DNA of 64,000 nucleotides from Streptomyces sp. T12 (GCF_028736035.1 NZ_CP117866.1:1488001-1552000), one strand, 5' to 3'. Shown: positions 55,297 to 64,000, numbered from the stretch's first letter. Notes: generated by a model not told the origin, from the letters alone. A program made the numbers and translations.

Positions 55297-56169
55297 ATGT
55301 CTCCTCGACCGCGGCCCGGCCGTGAGTTCGTCCTCACCCTTTCCTGCCCCGACCAGGCCGGTCTCGTCCACGGCGTGACCACCTTTCTCGTGAGCCACTC
55401 GGGCAACATCCTGGAGAGCCAGCAGTTCGACGACCGATTGCAGGACCGCTTCTTCATGCGGGTGCACTTCGACGTCTCGGACCCCGGCATCTCCCTGGAG
55501 GACCTGCGCACCGGCTTCGGCCCGGTGAGCCAGGCGTACGGGATCACCTGGCAGCTGCACGACGCCTCGACCCCGACGCGCACGCTGATCATGGTGTCGA
55601 AGTTCGGCCACTGCCTGAACGACCTGCTGTTCCGCAAGTCCACGGGCGCACTCAACATCGAGATCCCGGCGATCGTCTCCAACCACCGGGACTTCGAACC
55701 GCTGGCGGAGAGCTACGGCATCCCCTTCCACCACATCCCGGTGACCAAGGACACCAAGGCCCAGGCCGAGGCGCGGCTGCTGGAGCTGGTGCACGAGCTG
55801 GAGGCCGACCTGGTGGTGCTGGCCCGCTATATGCAGATCCTCTCCGACGACCTGTGCAAGCAGCTCGACGGCCGGGCCATCAACATCCACCACTCGTTCC
55901 TGCCGAGCTTCAAGGGCGCCAAGCCGTACGTCCAGGCACACCAGCGCGGCGTGAAGCTCGTCGGGGCCACGGCGCACTACGTCACGTCCGACCTCGACGA
56001 GGGCCCGATCATCGAGCAGGAAGTCGTCCGCGTGGACCACTCGCGCGACCCCGACGATCTGGTCACCATGGGCCGTGACGTCGAGGCCCAGGTGCTCGCC
56101 CGCGCCGTCGAGTGGCACAGCGAGAGCCGGGTGCTGGTGAACGGACACTGCACCGTGGTCTTCCGCTGA
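55297..56169 (+). CDS. purU: Formyltetrahydrofolate deformylase
   Basis: A 290-residue enzyme that splits 10-formyltetrahydrofolate to formate and tetrahydrofolate. An N-terminal ACT domain (LTLSCPDQAGLVHGVTTFL) is followed by a formyl transferase-like catalytic domain with LVVLARYMQILSDDLC, INIHHSFLPSFKGAKPYVQA (catalytic His) and GATAHYVTSDLDEGPIIEQE (catalytic Asp). ATG 55297 has a GGAGGAAGG ribosome site. With the operator pair in its promoter it is probably co-induced with betaine breakdown to drain one-carbon units and regenerate free folate. Confidence 0.95.
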   Translation: MSPRPRPGREFVLTLSCPDQAGLVHGVTTFLVSHSGNILESQQFDDRLQDRFFMRVHFDVSDPGISLEDLRTGFGPVSQAYGITWQLHDASTPTRTLIMVSKFGHCLNDLLFRKSTGALNIEIPAIVSNHRDFEPLAESYGIPFHHIPVTKDTKAQAEARLLELVHELEADLVVLARYMQILSDDLCKQLDGRAINIHHSFLPSFKGAKPYVQAHQRGVKLVGATAHYVTSDLDEGPIIEQEVVRVDHSRDPDDLVTMGRDVEAQVLARAVEWHSESRVLVNGHCTVVFR

Positions 56170-56284
56170 CCGGGTGGGCCGTGCGACCATGCGGGCGGCC
56201 GGATCCGGCCATCCCTGCCCGTCTTCCACGGCCCCCGCGGGACCCGTCGCGCCCCTTGGAGACCCACGGAGACCCATGCGTATA

Positions 56285-56321
56285 GTTGCGCCATGAGCAA
56301 CTACACCGCAGATAGCGAAAC
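56285..56321. promoter_or_regulatory. Operator over the start codon of IclR gene 2
   Basis: GTTGCGCCATGAGCAAC (56285-56301) is near-symmetric and contains the ATG (56293-56295). A weaker second unit ACCGCAGATAGCGAAAC follows at 56305-56321, at 20-bp spacing. Binding here would block transcription start or elongation, implying autorepression. Confidence 0.55.
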
Positions 56322-57090
56322 AGCGGCTCCCGCGGTGAACGGGGTGCAGTCCGTCGACCGCGCCGTCAGCGTCCTGGAGATCCTCGCCCAGCGCGGCGAG
56401 GCGGGCGTCAGCGAGGTGGCCGCCGAGATCGACGTCCACAAGTCGACCGCGTTCCGGCTGCTCGGGGCACTGGAGGCGCGCGGCCTCGTCGAGCAGACGG
56501 CCGAGCGGGGCAAGTACCGGCTGGGCTTCGGGATCGTACGCCTGGCCGGCGCGGTCACGGGCCGCCTCGACATCACCCAGCAGGGCCGGCCGGTGTGCGA
56601 GCGCCTCAGCGAGGAGATCGGCGAGACCGTCAACATCGCCGTCCTTCAGGAGCACTTCGCGGTCAACCTGTATCAGGTACGCGGTCCGGGCGCCGTCGGC
56701 ACGCACAACTGGGTCGGCCAGCTCACCCCGGTGTACGCCACGTCGAGCGGCAAGATCCTGCTGGCCCATCTGTCGGCGACGGAGCGCGACGCCGTGCTCG
56801 GGGCGTCCACGGTGCAGAAGCTGACGCCGCACACCCTGACGGCCAGGACGAAGCTGGAGAAGAACCTCGCCGAGGCACGGGAGCGCGGGTACGCCGTGAC
56901 GCTGGAGGAGCTTGAGATCGGACTCCAGGCCCTGGCGGCCCCGATCCGCTCCCGCGACGGCGATGTCATCGCCGCACTCAGCGCCTCCGGCCCCGCGTAC
57001 CGCTTCACCGAGGAACGTATCCACGAAATCGCACCCGTGCTGATCAGCGGCGCGGACGAGATCAGCCGCCGGATGGGCTATCTGGGCTGA
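56293..57090 (+). CDS. IclR-family transcriptional regulator 2
   Basis: A 265-residue regulator with helix-turn-helix near residues 18-75 (VQSVDRAVSVLEILAQRGEA, IDVHKSTAFRLLGALEARG) and effector domain (TPVYATSSGKILLAHLS). It resembles IclR 1 over its full length. Its ATG lies in the best local copy of the operator motif, which suggests autoregulation and makes it the leading candidate for the protein that binds the motif. The transcript may be leaderless, since GCGTATAGT at about 56278-56286 could be a -10. It ends at a bidirectional hairpin. Confidence 0.92.
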   Translation: MSNYTADSETAAPAVNGVQSVDRAVSVLEILAQRGEAGVSEVAAEIDVHKSTAFRLLGALEARGLVEQTAERGKYRLGFGIVRLAGAVTGRLDITQQGRPVCERLSEEIGETVNIAVLQEHFAVNLYQVRGPGAVGTHNWVGQLTPVYATSSGKILLAHLSATERDAVLGASTVQKLTPHTLTARTKLEKNLAEARERGYAVTLEELEIGLQALAAPIRSRDGDVIAALSASGPAYRFTEERIHEIAPVLISGADEISRRMGYLG

Positions 57091-57115
57091 GGGTCCACAG
57101 AGGCTCTCAGCCCAG
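57082..57115. terminator. Bidirectional terminator between IclR 2 and folP
   Basis: CTGGGCTGAG and CTCAGCCCAG form a perfect 10-bp stem with a 14-nt loop that spans both stop codons of the convergent genes. Confidence 0.7.
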
Positions 57116-58039
57116 TGGCGACCGTACCGACGTCGCCGCCTCGACGCCCCAGCGGGCCGTCACGCGCACCGCGTCCGCCGTCGACGCGACGTCGTGCACG
57201 CGCAGACACCAGACGCCCTGTGCGGCGGCGAGCACGGACACGGCGGTGGTCGCGGCATCGCGCAGCCGCGCGGGACGGGGCTGTCCCGTCGTCCGGTCCG
57301 CCAGCAGACTGCCGAGGAACGACTTGCGTGACGCGCCCACGAGGACGGGATGTCCCAGGGCCATGACGTCCCCGAGGCGGCCCAGCAGCTCCCAGTTGTG
57401 GTCGGGCGTCTTGGCGAAGCCCAGCCCAGGGTCGACGACCAGGCAGTCGGGCGCTATCCCCGCCTCCAGCGCGGCGTCGATCCTCAGCCGCAGCTCGTCG
57501 AGCACATCGGTGACGACGTCGTCGTAGACCGCGTTCGCCTGCATGTCGGCGGAGTGTCCACGCCAGTGCATCAGCACGTACGGCGTGCCTGCCCGGGCCA
57601 TCAGCGGCAGCATCTCGGGATCGGCGAGGCCCCCTGAGACGTCGTTGACCAGCCGCGCACCCGCGTCCAGCGCGCGTGCGGCGACCTCGGCCCGCATGGT
57701 GTCGACGCTCACGATCGCGCCCGCCGCGGTGAGTTCCCGGACGACGGGCAGGACGCGTCGCAGCTCCTCCTCGACCGGCGGGCGTGCCGCGCCGGGGCGG
57801 GTCGACTCGCCGCCCACGTCCACGATGTCAGCGCCCTGTTCGAGCAGCGCGAGCCCGTGTGCGACGGCCGCGTCGGCGGCGAACGACAGCCCGCCGTCGG
57901 AGAACGAGTCCGGCGTCACGTTCACGATGCCCATGACCAGGGTCCGGCCGGGGCGTGGCAGGCCGTGGGGGTGGAGTACCGGTGTTCCCGGGCGGGGTGA
58001 AGTGGTGGCGTGGGCGGTGGTGGTCGCGGTGGCGGTCAC
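57107..58039 (-). CDS. folP: Dihydropteroate synthase
   Basis: A 310-residue TIM-barrel enzyme joining p-aminobenzoate to dihydropterin diphosphate in folate synthesis. Motifs: LVMGIVNVTPDSFSDGG near residue 35, DIVDVGGESTRPGA near 70, NDVSGG near 132, DPGLGFAKTPDHNW near 200 and GASRKSFLG near 235. GTG 58039 is the likely start after a basic N-terminal lead. It is downstream of the sox operon but behind a strong hairpin, so it may have its own promoter. Likely a second folP that supports folate supply for methyl-group transfer; this is inferred from location. Confidence 0.88.
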   Translation of the reverse strand: MTATATTTAHATTSPRPGTPVLHPHGLPRPGRTLVMGIVNVTPDSFSDGGLSFAADAAVAHGLALLEQGADIVDVGGESTRPGAARPPVEEELRRVLPVVRELTAAGAIVSVDTMRAEVAARALDAGARLVNDVSGGLADPEMLPLMARAGTPYVLMHWRGHSADMQANAVYDDVVTDVLDELRLRIDAALEAGIAPDCLVVDPGLGFAKTPDHNWELLGRLGDVMALGHPVLVGASRKSFLGSLLADRTTGQPRPARLRDAATTAVSVLAAAQGVWCLRVHDVASTADAVRVTARWGVEAATSVRSPLG

Positions 58040-58084
58040 AGGCGTCCGACTTTCGATGCGTATGACGAGAGATGCTGCACAAAG

Positions 58085-58119
58085 CCCTGTGGGAGCTCCT
58101 GAGCGGAGCTCCCACAGGG
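58085..58119 (-). terminator. Terminator of the sox operon
   Basis: CCCTGTGGGAGCTC and GAGCTCCCACAGGG form a perfect 14-bp stem with a 7-nt loop, 30 nt past the soxG stop, followed on the minus strand by CTTTGT. Confidence 0.82.
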
Positions 58120-58149
58120 GCCGACGGGGTGCGGGCCCGTCGGGTTTTC

Positions 58150-58752
58150 TCAGAGGTACTCGGTCGCCGCGTCGAGCAGCCAGTCCGCCAGATAGCCGGC
58201 GAACGTCGAGCGCACCAGGACCCAGAATCCGGCCCTGGGTTCGTCCCGGGCGACCAGGACGACCTGGGTGCGGCCCAGTGTCGTCTGGGCGCAGCGGCCG
58301 GCGCCGAAGGCCCGCGGGTGCAGGTCCAGCGGACAGCCGTGGGCCAGCAGGTCGTGGGCGCGGGGGCCCGTGACGAGGAGTGTGGTGCGCTGCGCGGAGA
58401 CGTCGGTGACCGAGACGGTCTCGTCCCCCGCGGCCTCCCGGATCCGGCTCTCCAGGTCCCGCTCGCTCCCCGGCGGTCCCACCAGCAGCCACTCGTCCGG
58501 ACCGAGCCACAGCGCGGTCAACTCCCCCGCGCGTACGACGGTGTTCGGCTGGAGCGGCAGTTGCAGGTCCAGTGCGAGCCCGACGGCTTCCGCCGCCGCT
58601 CCCTTGCCGTCGAGACGCACGTTGAGCTGGGCCAGGAAGGGGAGTTCGGCCAGCCGGATCGCACCCCCGGACGCGTGTGTCGCGGTGGCCAGACGGTCGG
58701 CGACATGCGACAGCGGGCTGCGGAGCGGGGCGGTAAGGGCGGTGTCAGCCAT
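58150..58752 (-). CDS. soxG: Sarcosine oxidase gamma subunit
   Basis: A 200-residue subunit of heterotetrameric sarcosine oxidase with the family pattern LPFLAQLNVRLD, LWLGPDEWLLVGPPG, VTDVSAQRTTLLVTGPRAHD and FWVLVRSTFAGYLADWLLDA. It resembles a GcvT-like fold and helps bind the tetramer. ATG 58752 overlaps the soxA stop by 8 nt. It is the last gene of the operon before the hairpin. Confidence 0.9.
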   Translation of the reverse strand: MADTALTAPLRSPLSHVADRLATATHASGGAIRLAELPFLAQLNVRLDGKGAAAEAVGLALDLQLPLQPNTVVRAGELTALWLGPDEWLLVGPPGSERDLESRIREAAGDETVSVTDVSAQRTTLLVTGPRAHDLLAHGCPLDLHPRAFGAGRCAQTTLGRTQVVLVARDEPRAGFWVLVRSTFAGYLADWLLDAATEYL

Positions 58753-61700
58753 CGCGGCGAGCTCCCTCGGGGTCGTAGAGGACAGGGCCGGCGACGGTCA
58801 CCGGCACCAGTTGGCCGCCGACGGGGGCGTACAGCCGCTCGCCGATGCGGTCCCGGCCGCCCTTGATCAGGGCGAGCGCGAACGTCCGGCCGAGGGCGGC
58901 GCTGCGATAGCTGGAGGTGACATGGCCGAGCATGGGGACGGGCGGGGTCGGCAGCACACCGTCGGCGATCAGGTGGGTGCCCTCCGGGAGGAAGGTGCCC
59001 GGGTCCTCGGGGAGCAGGCCGACCAGGTGCTTGCGGTCGGGGCGAGTGGTGTCGGCACGGGCGTAGGACCGCTTGCCGACGAAGTCCGGCTTCTTCTTCG
59101 ACACCACCCAGCTCATGCCGAGGTCCTGCGGGGTGACCGTGCCGTCGGTGTCCTGGCCGATGATCGGGTAGCCCTTCTCGGCCCGCAGGACGTGCATGGT
59201 CTCCGTGCCGTACGGGGTGATGCCGTACGGGGCGCCGGCCTCGTACACGGCCTCCCACAGGGCGAGGCCCTGCCACGGGGACACGTTGATCTCGAAGGCG
59301 AGTTCGCCGGAGAAGCTGATCCGGCAGACCCGGGCCTCGATGCCCGCGACGGTGGTCTCCCGCCAGGCCATGAACGGGAAGTCCTCGTTGGCCACGGCGA
59401 GTTGGGGCGCGAGCGAGGCGAGGACCTCACGGGACCTCGGACCGACGAGCGCGACCGTCGACCACTGCTCGGTCACGGAGGTGCAGTGCACCTTCAGCTC
59501 GGGCCACTCCGTCTGGTGCCACTCCTCCATCCAGTCGAGTACGGCGGCGGCGTTGCCCGTCGTCGTGGTGACAAGGAAACGCTCGGGGGCGACGCGGATG
59601 ACCGTGCCGTCGTCGAAGACCATGCCGTCCGGGCGGCACATGACGCCGTAGCGGATCATGCCGACCTTCAGGGTGCTCATCATGTTGGTGTAGAGCCGGT
59701 CGAGGAGGATACCGGCGTCCGGGCCCTGCACATCGATCTTGCCGAGCGTGGAGGCGTCCATGAAGCCGACGCTCTCGCGGGTGGCCCGGCATTCGCGCAG
59801 TACGGCGGCTTCCATGTCCTCGCCGTCCTGCGGGTAGTACCAGGGGCGCTTCCACTGGCCGACGTTCTCGAACAGGGCGCCGTGCGCGACATGCCACTCT
59901 TGGATGGCGGTCGTGCGGACCGGGTCGCTCAGCACACCCCGGTCGCGGCCCGCGAGGGCGGCGAAGGAGACCGGCGTGTACGGCGGGCGGAACGTGGTCG
60001 TGCCGAGCGCCGAGATGTCCACGCCGAGCAGTTCGGCGACGACGCCGCTGGCCAGGACGCCGGAGGTCTTGCCCTGGTCGTTGGCGGTGCCGGCCGTGGT
60101 GTAGCGCTTGGTGTGCTCGACCGAGCGCAGACCGGCGCCGGTCGCTCGGAGCAGGTCGTCGACGGTGACGTCGCGCTGGAGGTCGACGAAACGCGGACCC
60201 TCCGCGTCACCCGGGACGACGTACACGTGCATCGGCGCCGTCGGCCGTGGCTGCGCGGGCACCTCCGGGAGGCGGGGCGTCTCGGGCGTGTAGCCCTCGC
60301 CCTCGACGGCGCGGGCACCGGCGGCCGCGCCCTGTGCCAGGACCGCGGCCGGGTCGAGGACGCCGCTCGCGCTGCCCGCGACCTCGACGGCCTGGCGGCA
60401 GGTGTCGGGGACGAAGGAGCCCAGCGTCTCGTCGTGGCGCAGCTTGCCGCCGGACTGGCTGAACAGATGCGCCACCGGGTTCCAGCCGCCGGAGACCAGC
60501 AGCAGGTCGGCGGCGAACTCCCGCTGTCCCGCGGACTCTCCGTACGGCGCGACCGTCACGGCGGTGAGGCGTGCCTCGCCGCCTTCCGTGCCGGTGACGG
60601 CGTGGCCGGGCAGGACTTCGATACCGGCCGCCCTCGCGCGCTCGGCCCACTCCCCCGGTTCGGGGCGGGTGTCGACGATCGCCGCGATGGCGAGGCCCGC
60701 CGAGGCGAGGTCCAGAGCCGCCGCGTACGCGCTGTCGTTGGTCGTGAAGACGACCGCGTGGCGGCCGGGCAGGACGCCCTGGCGGTTGACGTGGGTGCGG
60801 GCCGAGGAGGCCAGCATCACGCCGGGGCGGTCGTTGTTCGCGAAGGCCAGCGAGCGCTCGTGGGCGCCGGTGGCGAGGACGACCCGGCGGGCGCGGATGC
60901 GCCAGACGCGTTCGCGGGAGACGTTCTCGGGCGCGCCGGCGCCGAGGTGGTTGGTACGGCGCTCGACGGCGAGGAGATGGTTGTCGTCGTAGTAGCCGAA
61001 GACGGTGGTGCGGGGCAGAACGCGGACCTCGGGGGCGGCGTCGAGCTGCTCCGTCACGTCCCGTACCCAGTCGAGGTGCTCGGCCGTGCCGAGGAGGCTG
61101 CCGCCGAGTTCCGGCTGGTCGTCGGCGATGATGACGCGGGCGCCGCTTCTCGCTGCGGCCGCCGCTGCCGCGAGGCCGGCCGGGCCGGCGCCGACGATAA
61201 GCAGGTCGCAGTGGGCGTGTACGGCGTCGTAGCGGGCGGGGTCCGGGTCGGTCGCGAGGCGACCCTGGCCGGGGAGGCTGGTCGCGACCAAGCCGTCGTA
61301 GAGCTCGACGGTCGTCGCGGGGAGCATCGGCTCCGGGAAGGGTTCCTCGATCTGGATGACGGCGTTGGGTTCTTCGACGCCGGCGGAGAAGATGCCTCGG
61401 GGGCGGCCGAGCTTGATGCTGGTGCCGGCCTGGATGACGCCGTTGGCGAGGAGGGCGGAGGCGAGGGTGTCGCCTCGGTAGCCCTGGTATTCGGTGCCGT
61501 CGAAGGTGAAGGTGAGGGGGGTGTCGCGGTCCACTCGGCCGCGCGTGGTGTGGCGGAACGGCTGGCCCGCGGCGGAGCCGTTGATGGGTGCAGCGCCCCC
61601 GCCGCCCCTACCCGTCCCATCCTGAAGGGGCTCCGCCCCTTCGACCCCGCCAGGGGGCTGCGCCCCCTGGACCCCCATCGGCCCTGAACGGGCCTCGTCC

Positions 61701-62014
61701 TCAAACGCCGGACAGGCTGAAATCACTGGCCTCGGCTCAACAGGTGCCGGGCGTTCCTCACCCGTCCTGTACACCGTCAGGATCTCGTTCGTCGATGTGT
61801 CCCGCACCGCGTTGAACCAGCGGCGGCAGCCCGCCGCGTGGCTCCAGCGCTCGGCGAAGGGGCCCTTGGGGTTGTCGCGGAAGAAGAGGTAGCGGGCCCA
61901 GTCCTCGTCGGAGAGGGACGCCGGGTTCTCCGGGTAGGGCACGTGGGCCTGGCCGCCGTAGTGGAACTCGGCCTCGTCGCGGGGCCCGCACCACGGGCAG
62001 GGGATGAGCAGCAT
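58745..62014 (-). CDS. soxA: Sarcosine oxidase delta-alpha fusion (SoxD-SoxA)
   Basis: One open frame of 1089 residues. Residues 1-92 are SoxD with zinc ligands IPCPWCGPRDE and the later His/Cys in SHAAGCRRW. Residues about 93-148 are a proline/glycine-rich linker coded by an interspersed repeat. From about 148 (SAAGQPFRHTTRGRVDRDTP) on it is SoxA: FTFDGTEYQGYRGDTLASAL, NAD/FAD site LLIVGAGPAGLAAAAAAARS and a C-terminal GcvT-like folate domain. Normally these are two genes. SoxA/B oxidises sarcosine to glycine, giving methylene-folate and peroxide. ATG 62014 is 11 nt after soxB. Confidence 0.88.
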   Translation of the reverse strand: MLLIPCPWCGPRDEAEFHYGGQAHVPYPENPASLSDEDWARYLFFRDNPKGPFAERWSHAAGCRRWFNAVRDTSTNEILTVYRTGEERPAPVEPRPVISACPAFEDEARSGPMGVQGAQPPGGVEGAEPLQDGTGRGGGGAAPINGSAAGQPFRHTTRGRVDRDTPLTFTFDGTEYQGYRGDTLASALLANGVIQAGTSIKLGRPRGIFSAGVEEPNAVIQIEEPFPEPMLPATTVELYDGLVATSLPGQGRLATDPDPARYDAVHAHCDLLIVGAGPAGLAAAAAAARSGARVIIADDQPELGGSLLGTAEHLDWVRDVTEQLDAAPEVRVLPRTTVFGYYDDNHLLAVERRTNHLGAGAPENVSRERVWRIRARRVVLATGAHERSLAFANNDRPGVMLASSARTHVNRQGVLPGRHAVVFTTNDSAYAAALDLASAGLAIAAIVDTRPEPGEWAERARAAGIEVLPGHAVTGTEGGEARLTAVTVAPYGESAGQREFAADLLLVSGGWNPVAHLFSQSGGKLRHDETLGSFVPDTCRQAVEVAGSASGVLDPAAVLAQGAAAGARAVEGEGYTPETPRLPEVPAQPRPTAPMHVYVVPGDAEGPRFVDLQRDVTVDDLLRATGAGLRSVEHTKRYTTAGTANDQGKTSGVLASGVVAELLGVDISALGTTTFRPPYTPVSFAALAGRDRGVLSDPVRTTAIQEWHVAHGALFENVGQWKRPWYYPQDGEDMEAAVLRECRATRESVGFMDASTLGKIDVQGPDAGILLDRLYTNMMSTLKVGMIRYGVMCRPDGMVFDDGTVIRVAPERFLVTTTTGNAAAVLDWMEEWHQTEWPELKVHCTSVTEQWSTVALVGPRSREVLASLAPQLAVANEDFPFMAWRETTVAGIEARVCRISFSGELAFEINVSPWQGLALWEAVYEAGAPYGITPYGTETMHVLRAEKGYPIIGQDTDGTVTPQDLGMSWVVSKKKPDFVGKRSYARADTTRPDRKHLVGLLPEDPGTFLPEGTHLIADGVLPTPPVPMLGHVTSSYRSAALGRTFALALIKGGRDRIGERLYAPVGGQLVPVTVAGPVLYDPEGARRDG
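61597..61735. repeat. Streptomyces interspersed repeat at the soxD/soxA junction
   Basis: A repeat with two perfect hairpins, AAGGGGC-TCC-GCCCCTT (61625-61641) and CCAGGGGGC-TGC-GCCCCCTGG (61650-61670), then GTCCTCAAACGCCGGACAGG. This sequence type is very common between Streptomyces genes, by recall. It replaces the soxD stop and the soxA start and is read in frame on the minus strand. Outer limits are approximate. Confidence 0.75.
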
Positions 62015-62025
62015 GGTTCGGCTCC

Positions 62026-63258
62026 CTAGTGGGCCACCGCGGCAGCGCCGTGCTCGTCGACGAGCGCGCCGGTGGTGAAACGGTCGAGCGAGAAGGGGGC
62101 GTTGAGGGCGTGCGGGATGTCGTTGGCGATGGTGTGGGCGTAGACCCAGCCGACGCCCGGGGTGGCCTTGAAGCCGCCCGTTCCCCAGCCGCAGTTGAGA
62201 TAGAGGTTGTCGACGGGGCTGAGCCCGATGATCGGTGAGGCGTCGGGGCTGGTGTCGACGATGCCGCCCCAGGTGCGCAGCACGTGGGCGCGGGCGAAGA
62301 CCGGGAACAGCTCCAGGGCCGCCGCCATCTGCTCTTCGATGATGTGGAAGGCGCCACGCTGGGTGTACGAGTTGTACGCGTCGATGCCCGCGCCCATCAC
62401 CAGCTCGCCCTTGTGCGCCTGGCTGACGTACACATGGACGGCGTTGGACATGACGACCGTGGGGTGCACCGGCTCCAGGAGCTCGGAGACCAGGGCCTGC
62501 AACGGGTGGCTCTGTATGGGGAGTTCGATGCCCGCCATCGCCGCGAGGACCGAGGTGTGGCCCGCCGAGCAGAGCGCGACCTTGCCGGCCGCGATGGGGC
62601 CGAGGTTGGTCTGGACTCCGACGACGCGGTTGCCGACCACGTCGAGGCCGGTGACCTCGCAGTTCTGGATGATGTCGATGCCGGCGGCGTCGGCCGAGCG
62701 GGCCAAGCCCCAGGCGACGTAGTCGTGCTTGGCGATGCCCGCGCGCGGCTGGTAGGTGGCGCCGAGCACCGGGTAGCGCACGTCCTGCGAGATGTTGACG
62801 ATCGGGCAGACTTCCTTGACGCCGTCCGCGTCGAGCCACTCCGCGTCCACGCCGTTGAGGCGGTTCGCCTCGACGCGGCGCACACTGTCGCGGACGTCCT
62901 GGAGGCTGTGCGCCAGGTTCAGCACGCCGCGCTGGGAGAAGAGGATCGGGTAGTCGAGCTCGTCCGCCAGGCCCTCCCAGAGCTTGAGGGCGTGCTCGTA
63001 GATGCCCGCGCTCTCGTCCCACAGGTAGTTGGAGCGGATGATCGTGGTGTTGCGGGCCATGTTGCCGCCCGCGAGCCAGCCCTTCTCCAGCACCGCGACA
63101 TTGGTGATGCCGTGGTTCTTGGCGAGGTAGTGCGCGGTGGCCAGGCCGTGTCCGCCACCTCCGACGATCACCACGTCGTACGACCGCTTGGGCTCGGGAT
63201 TACGCCACAGCCAGTCGGGGTGGTCGGGGAGGTCGGCGCCGGGGGTGCGGGGGCTCAT
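62026..63258 (-). CDS. soxB: Sarcosine oxidase beta subunit
   Basis: A 410-residue FAD/FMN subunit: [20 protein letters not shown] near residue 28, covalent-FMN His region [40 protein letters not shown] and C-terminal [15 protein letters not shown] with [20 protein letters not shown]. It carries the sarcosine oxidation site with SoxA. It is second in the minus-strand order folD-soxB-soxDA-soxG, 58 nt after folD. Confidence 0.95.
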   Translation of the reverse strand: MSPRTPGADLPDHPDWLWRNPEPKRSYDVVIVGGGGHGLATAHYLAKNHGITNVAVLEKGWLAGGNMARNTTIIRSNYLWDESAGIYEHALKLWEGLADELDYPILFSQRGVLNLAHSLQDVRDSVRRVEANRLNGVDAEWLDADGVKEVCPIVNISQDVRYPVLGATYQPRAGIAKHDYVAWGLARSADAAGIDIIQNCEVTGLDVVGNRVVGVQTNLGPIAAGKVALCSAGHTSVLAAMAGIELPIQSHPLQALVSELLEPVHPTVVMSNAVHVYVSQAHKGELVMGAGIDAYNSYTQRGAFHIIEEQMAAALELFPVFARAHVLRTWGGIVDTSPDASPIIGLSPVDNLYLNCGWGTGGFKATPGVGWVYAHTIANDIPHALNAPFSLDRFTTGALVDEHGAAAVAH

Positions 63259-63316
63259 CGGACGTCTCCGTCTTCTGAAAGGTGCGGATACTGCGGGTAC
63301 TTGGGGACGTGCGCGT

Positions 63317-64000
63317 TCATACGGCGGTGGCGTTCCTCTCGGCGGCCTCGACGACGTTGGCCAGCAACATCGCTCGGGTCATGGGGCCCACCCCGCCGGG
63401 CATGGGCGCGACCCAGCCGGCGACCTGGGCGGCCTCCGGGTGGATGTCGCCGACCAGGCCCTCGTCGGTGCGGGTGATGCCGACGTCCAGGACCGCGGCG
63501 CCGGGGCGCAGCATGTCCTTGGTGACCAGTCCGGGCGAGCCGGCGGCGGCGATGACGATGTCCGCCTCGCGTACGTGCCAGGCGAGGCCCTTGGTGCCGG
63601 TGTGGCAGAGGGTGACGGTGGCGTTCTCGGAGCGGCGGGTGAGGAGGAGGCCGATCGGGCGTCCTACCGTGATGCCCCGGCCGATCACGCAGACGCGCGC
63701 TCCGGCGAGCGGTACGTCGTGGCGGCGGAGCAGTTCGACTATGCCGCGCGGGGTGCACGGCAGCGGGGCCTCGACGCCCAGGGTGAGCCGGCCGAGGTTG
63801 ACGGGGTGCAGGCCGTCGGCGTCCTTGGCCGGGTCCATGCGCTCCAGTACGGCGTTGGCGTCCAGGTGGCGCGGCAGCGGGAGCTGGACGATGTAGCCGG
63901 TGCAGGCCGGATCGGCGTTGAGCTCGTCGATCGTCTCCTCGACCTGCTGCTGCGAGGCATCGGCGGGCAGGTCCCGGCGGATGGAGGCGATGCCGACCTG
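63317..64000 (-). CDS. folD: Methylenetetrahydrofolate dehydrogenase/cyclohydrolase FolD (5' end outside window)
   Basis: The last 227 residues of FolD are visible; the frame continues past the window edge, so the start is missing. Motifs: [57 protein letters not shown] and [15 protein letters not shown]. It converts methylene-folate made by the oxidases to 10-formyl-folate, the substrate of PurU. Clustering with sox genes supports this role. The promoter of the folD-sox operon, and any operator there, lies outside. Confidence 0.95.
   Translation of the reverse strand, partial: QVGIASIRRDLPADASQQQVEETIDELNADPACTGYIVQLPLPRHLDANAVLERMDPAKDADGLHPVNLGRLTLGVEAPLPCTPRGIVELLRRHDVPLAGARVCVIGRGITVGRPIGLLLTRRSENATVTLCHTGTKGLAWHVREADIVIAAAGSPGLVTKDMLRPGAAVLDVGITRTDEGLVGDIHPEAAQVAGWVAPMPGGVGPMTRAMLLANVVEAAERNATAV

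Noticed and set aside
56197..56210. Palindrome GGCCGGATCCGGCC after purU as terminator
   Set aside because: It has no loop and no downstream T tract; likely chance in GC-rich DNA.
58268..61687. Plus-strand open frame of 1139 codons opposite soxG and soxA
   Set aside because: Composition is typical of GC-rich antisense frames and no domain is recognisable, while the minus strand encodes sarcosine oxidase.

Overview
The window is high-GC actinobacterial chromosome, almost certainly Streptomyces. The signs are strong GC bias at third codon positions, GTG/TTG starts, ATGA and GTGA start/stop overlaps, rare TTA codons, a mycothiol-type glycosyltransferase and a mycothiol-dependent formaldehyde dehydrogenase, a Tat-exported PhoD-type phosphatase, SWIM/DUF6493 and DUF4328 proteins, and interspersed palindromes of a kind common in Streptomyces. 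No rRNA, tRNA, CRISPR array, integrase or intact transposase was seen.

Layout. 1-13.6 kb is core and regulatory: the purB tail, mug, an ABC-2 transporter pair facing a two-component system, ROK and GntR regulators, an ECF41-type sigma factor beside an alpha/beta hydrolase, an EamA exporter facing a MocR regulator, and a secreted PhoD-type phosphatase. 13.7-17.8 kb is a SWIM zinc-finger/DUF6493 operon with an exact match to the LexA-independent (PafBC, RecA-NDp) DNA-damage promoter. 17.9-25.3 kb has an ACT-GNAT fusion, a PLP sulfur-amino-acid enzyme with a divergent Lrp regulator, a DUF885 protein, a broken SDR gene, an Imm21-like gene, and a rhodanese with a divergent AsnC regulator. 25.3-29.6 kb is sbcDC. 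29.9-36.0 kb has a DUF4328 protein, a small sigma-factor operon with a TTA codon, an IMPACT protein, a SixA phosphatase, a degenerate CysRS-like protein and an MshA-like glycosyltransferase. 36.0-37.8 kb has fdhD and a moaA that has lost cysteines of both iron-sulfur clusters.

37.9-64.0 kb is a one-carbon island that appears to convert glycine betaine to pyruvate. A Rieske oxygenase (GbcA) and its putative ferredoxin reductase remove the first methyl group as formaldehyde. Dimethylglycine oxidase and tetrameric sarcosine oxidase (SoxB, a fused SoxD-SoxA, SoxG) remove the next two, loading them on tetrahydrofolate. GlyA makes serine and SdaA makes pyruvate. FolD and PurU take folate-bound carbon to formate and free folate, a dihydropteroate synthase may supply folate, and MscR plus an MBL hydrolase oxidise free formaldehyde to formate. 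An MFS transporter, a frameshifted cupin and two related IclR regulators complete the set. A PP2C-type phosphatase sits inside the island without obvious connection.

Most striking is a 17-bp motif close to GTTGCG-N5-CGCAAC, usually as two copies 19 bp apart, upstream of the reductase operon, the mscR-to-gbcA operon, the MFS gene, the cupin and purU, and over the start codon of the second IclR gene. It looks like the operator of a local IclR regulon. The island is also decaying or being remodelled: three different short repeats lie inside moaA, the dimethylglycine oxidase gene and the soxD/soxA junction, the GcvH-like protein lacks the lipoyl lysine, and a solA-like gene is a chimeric pseudogene.
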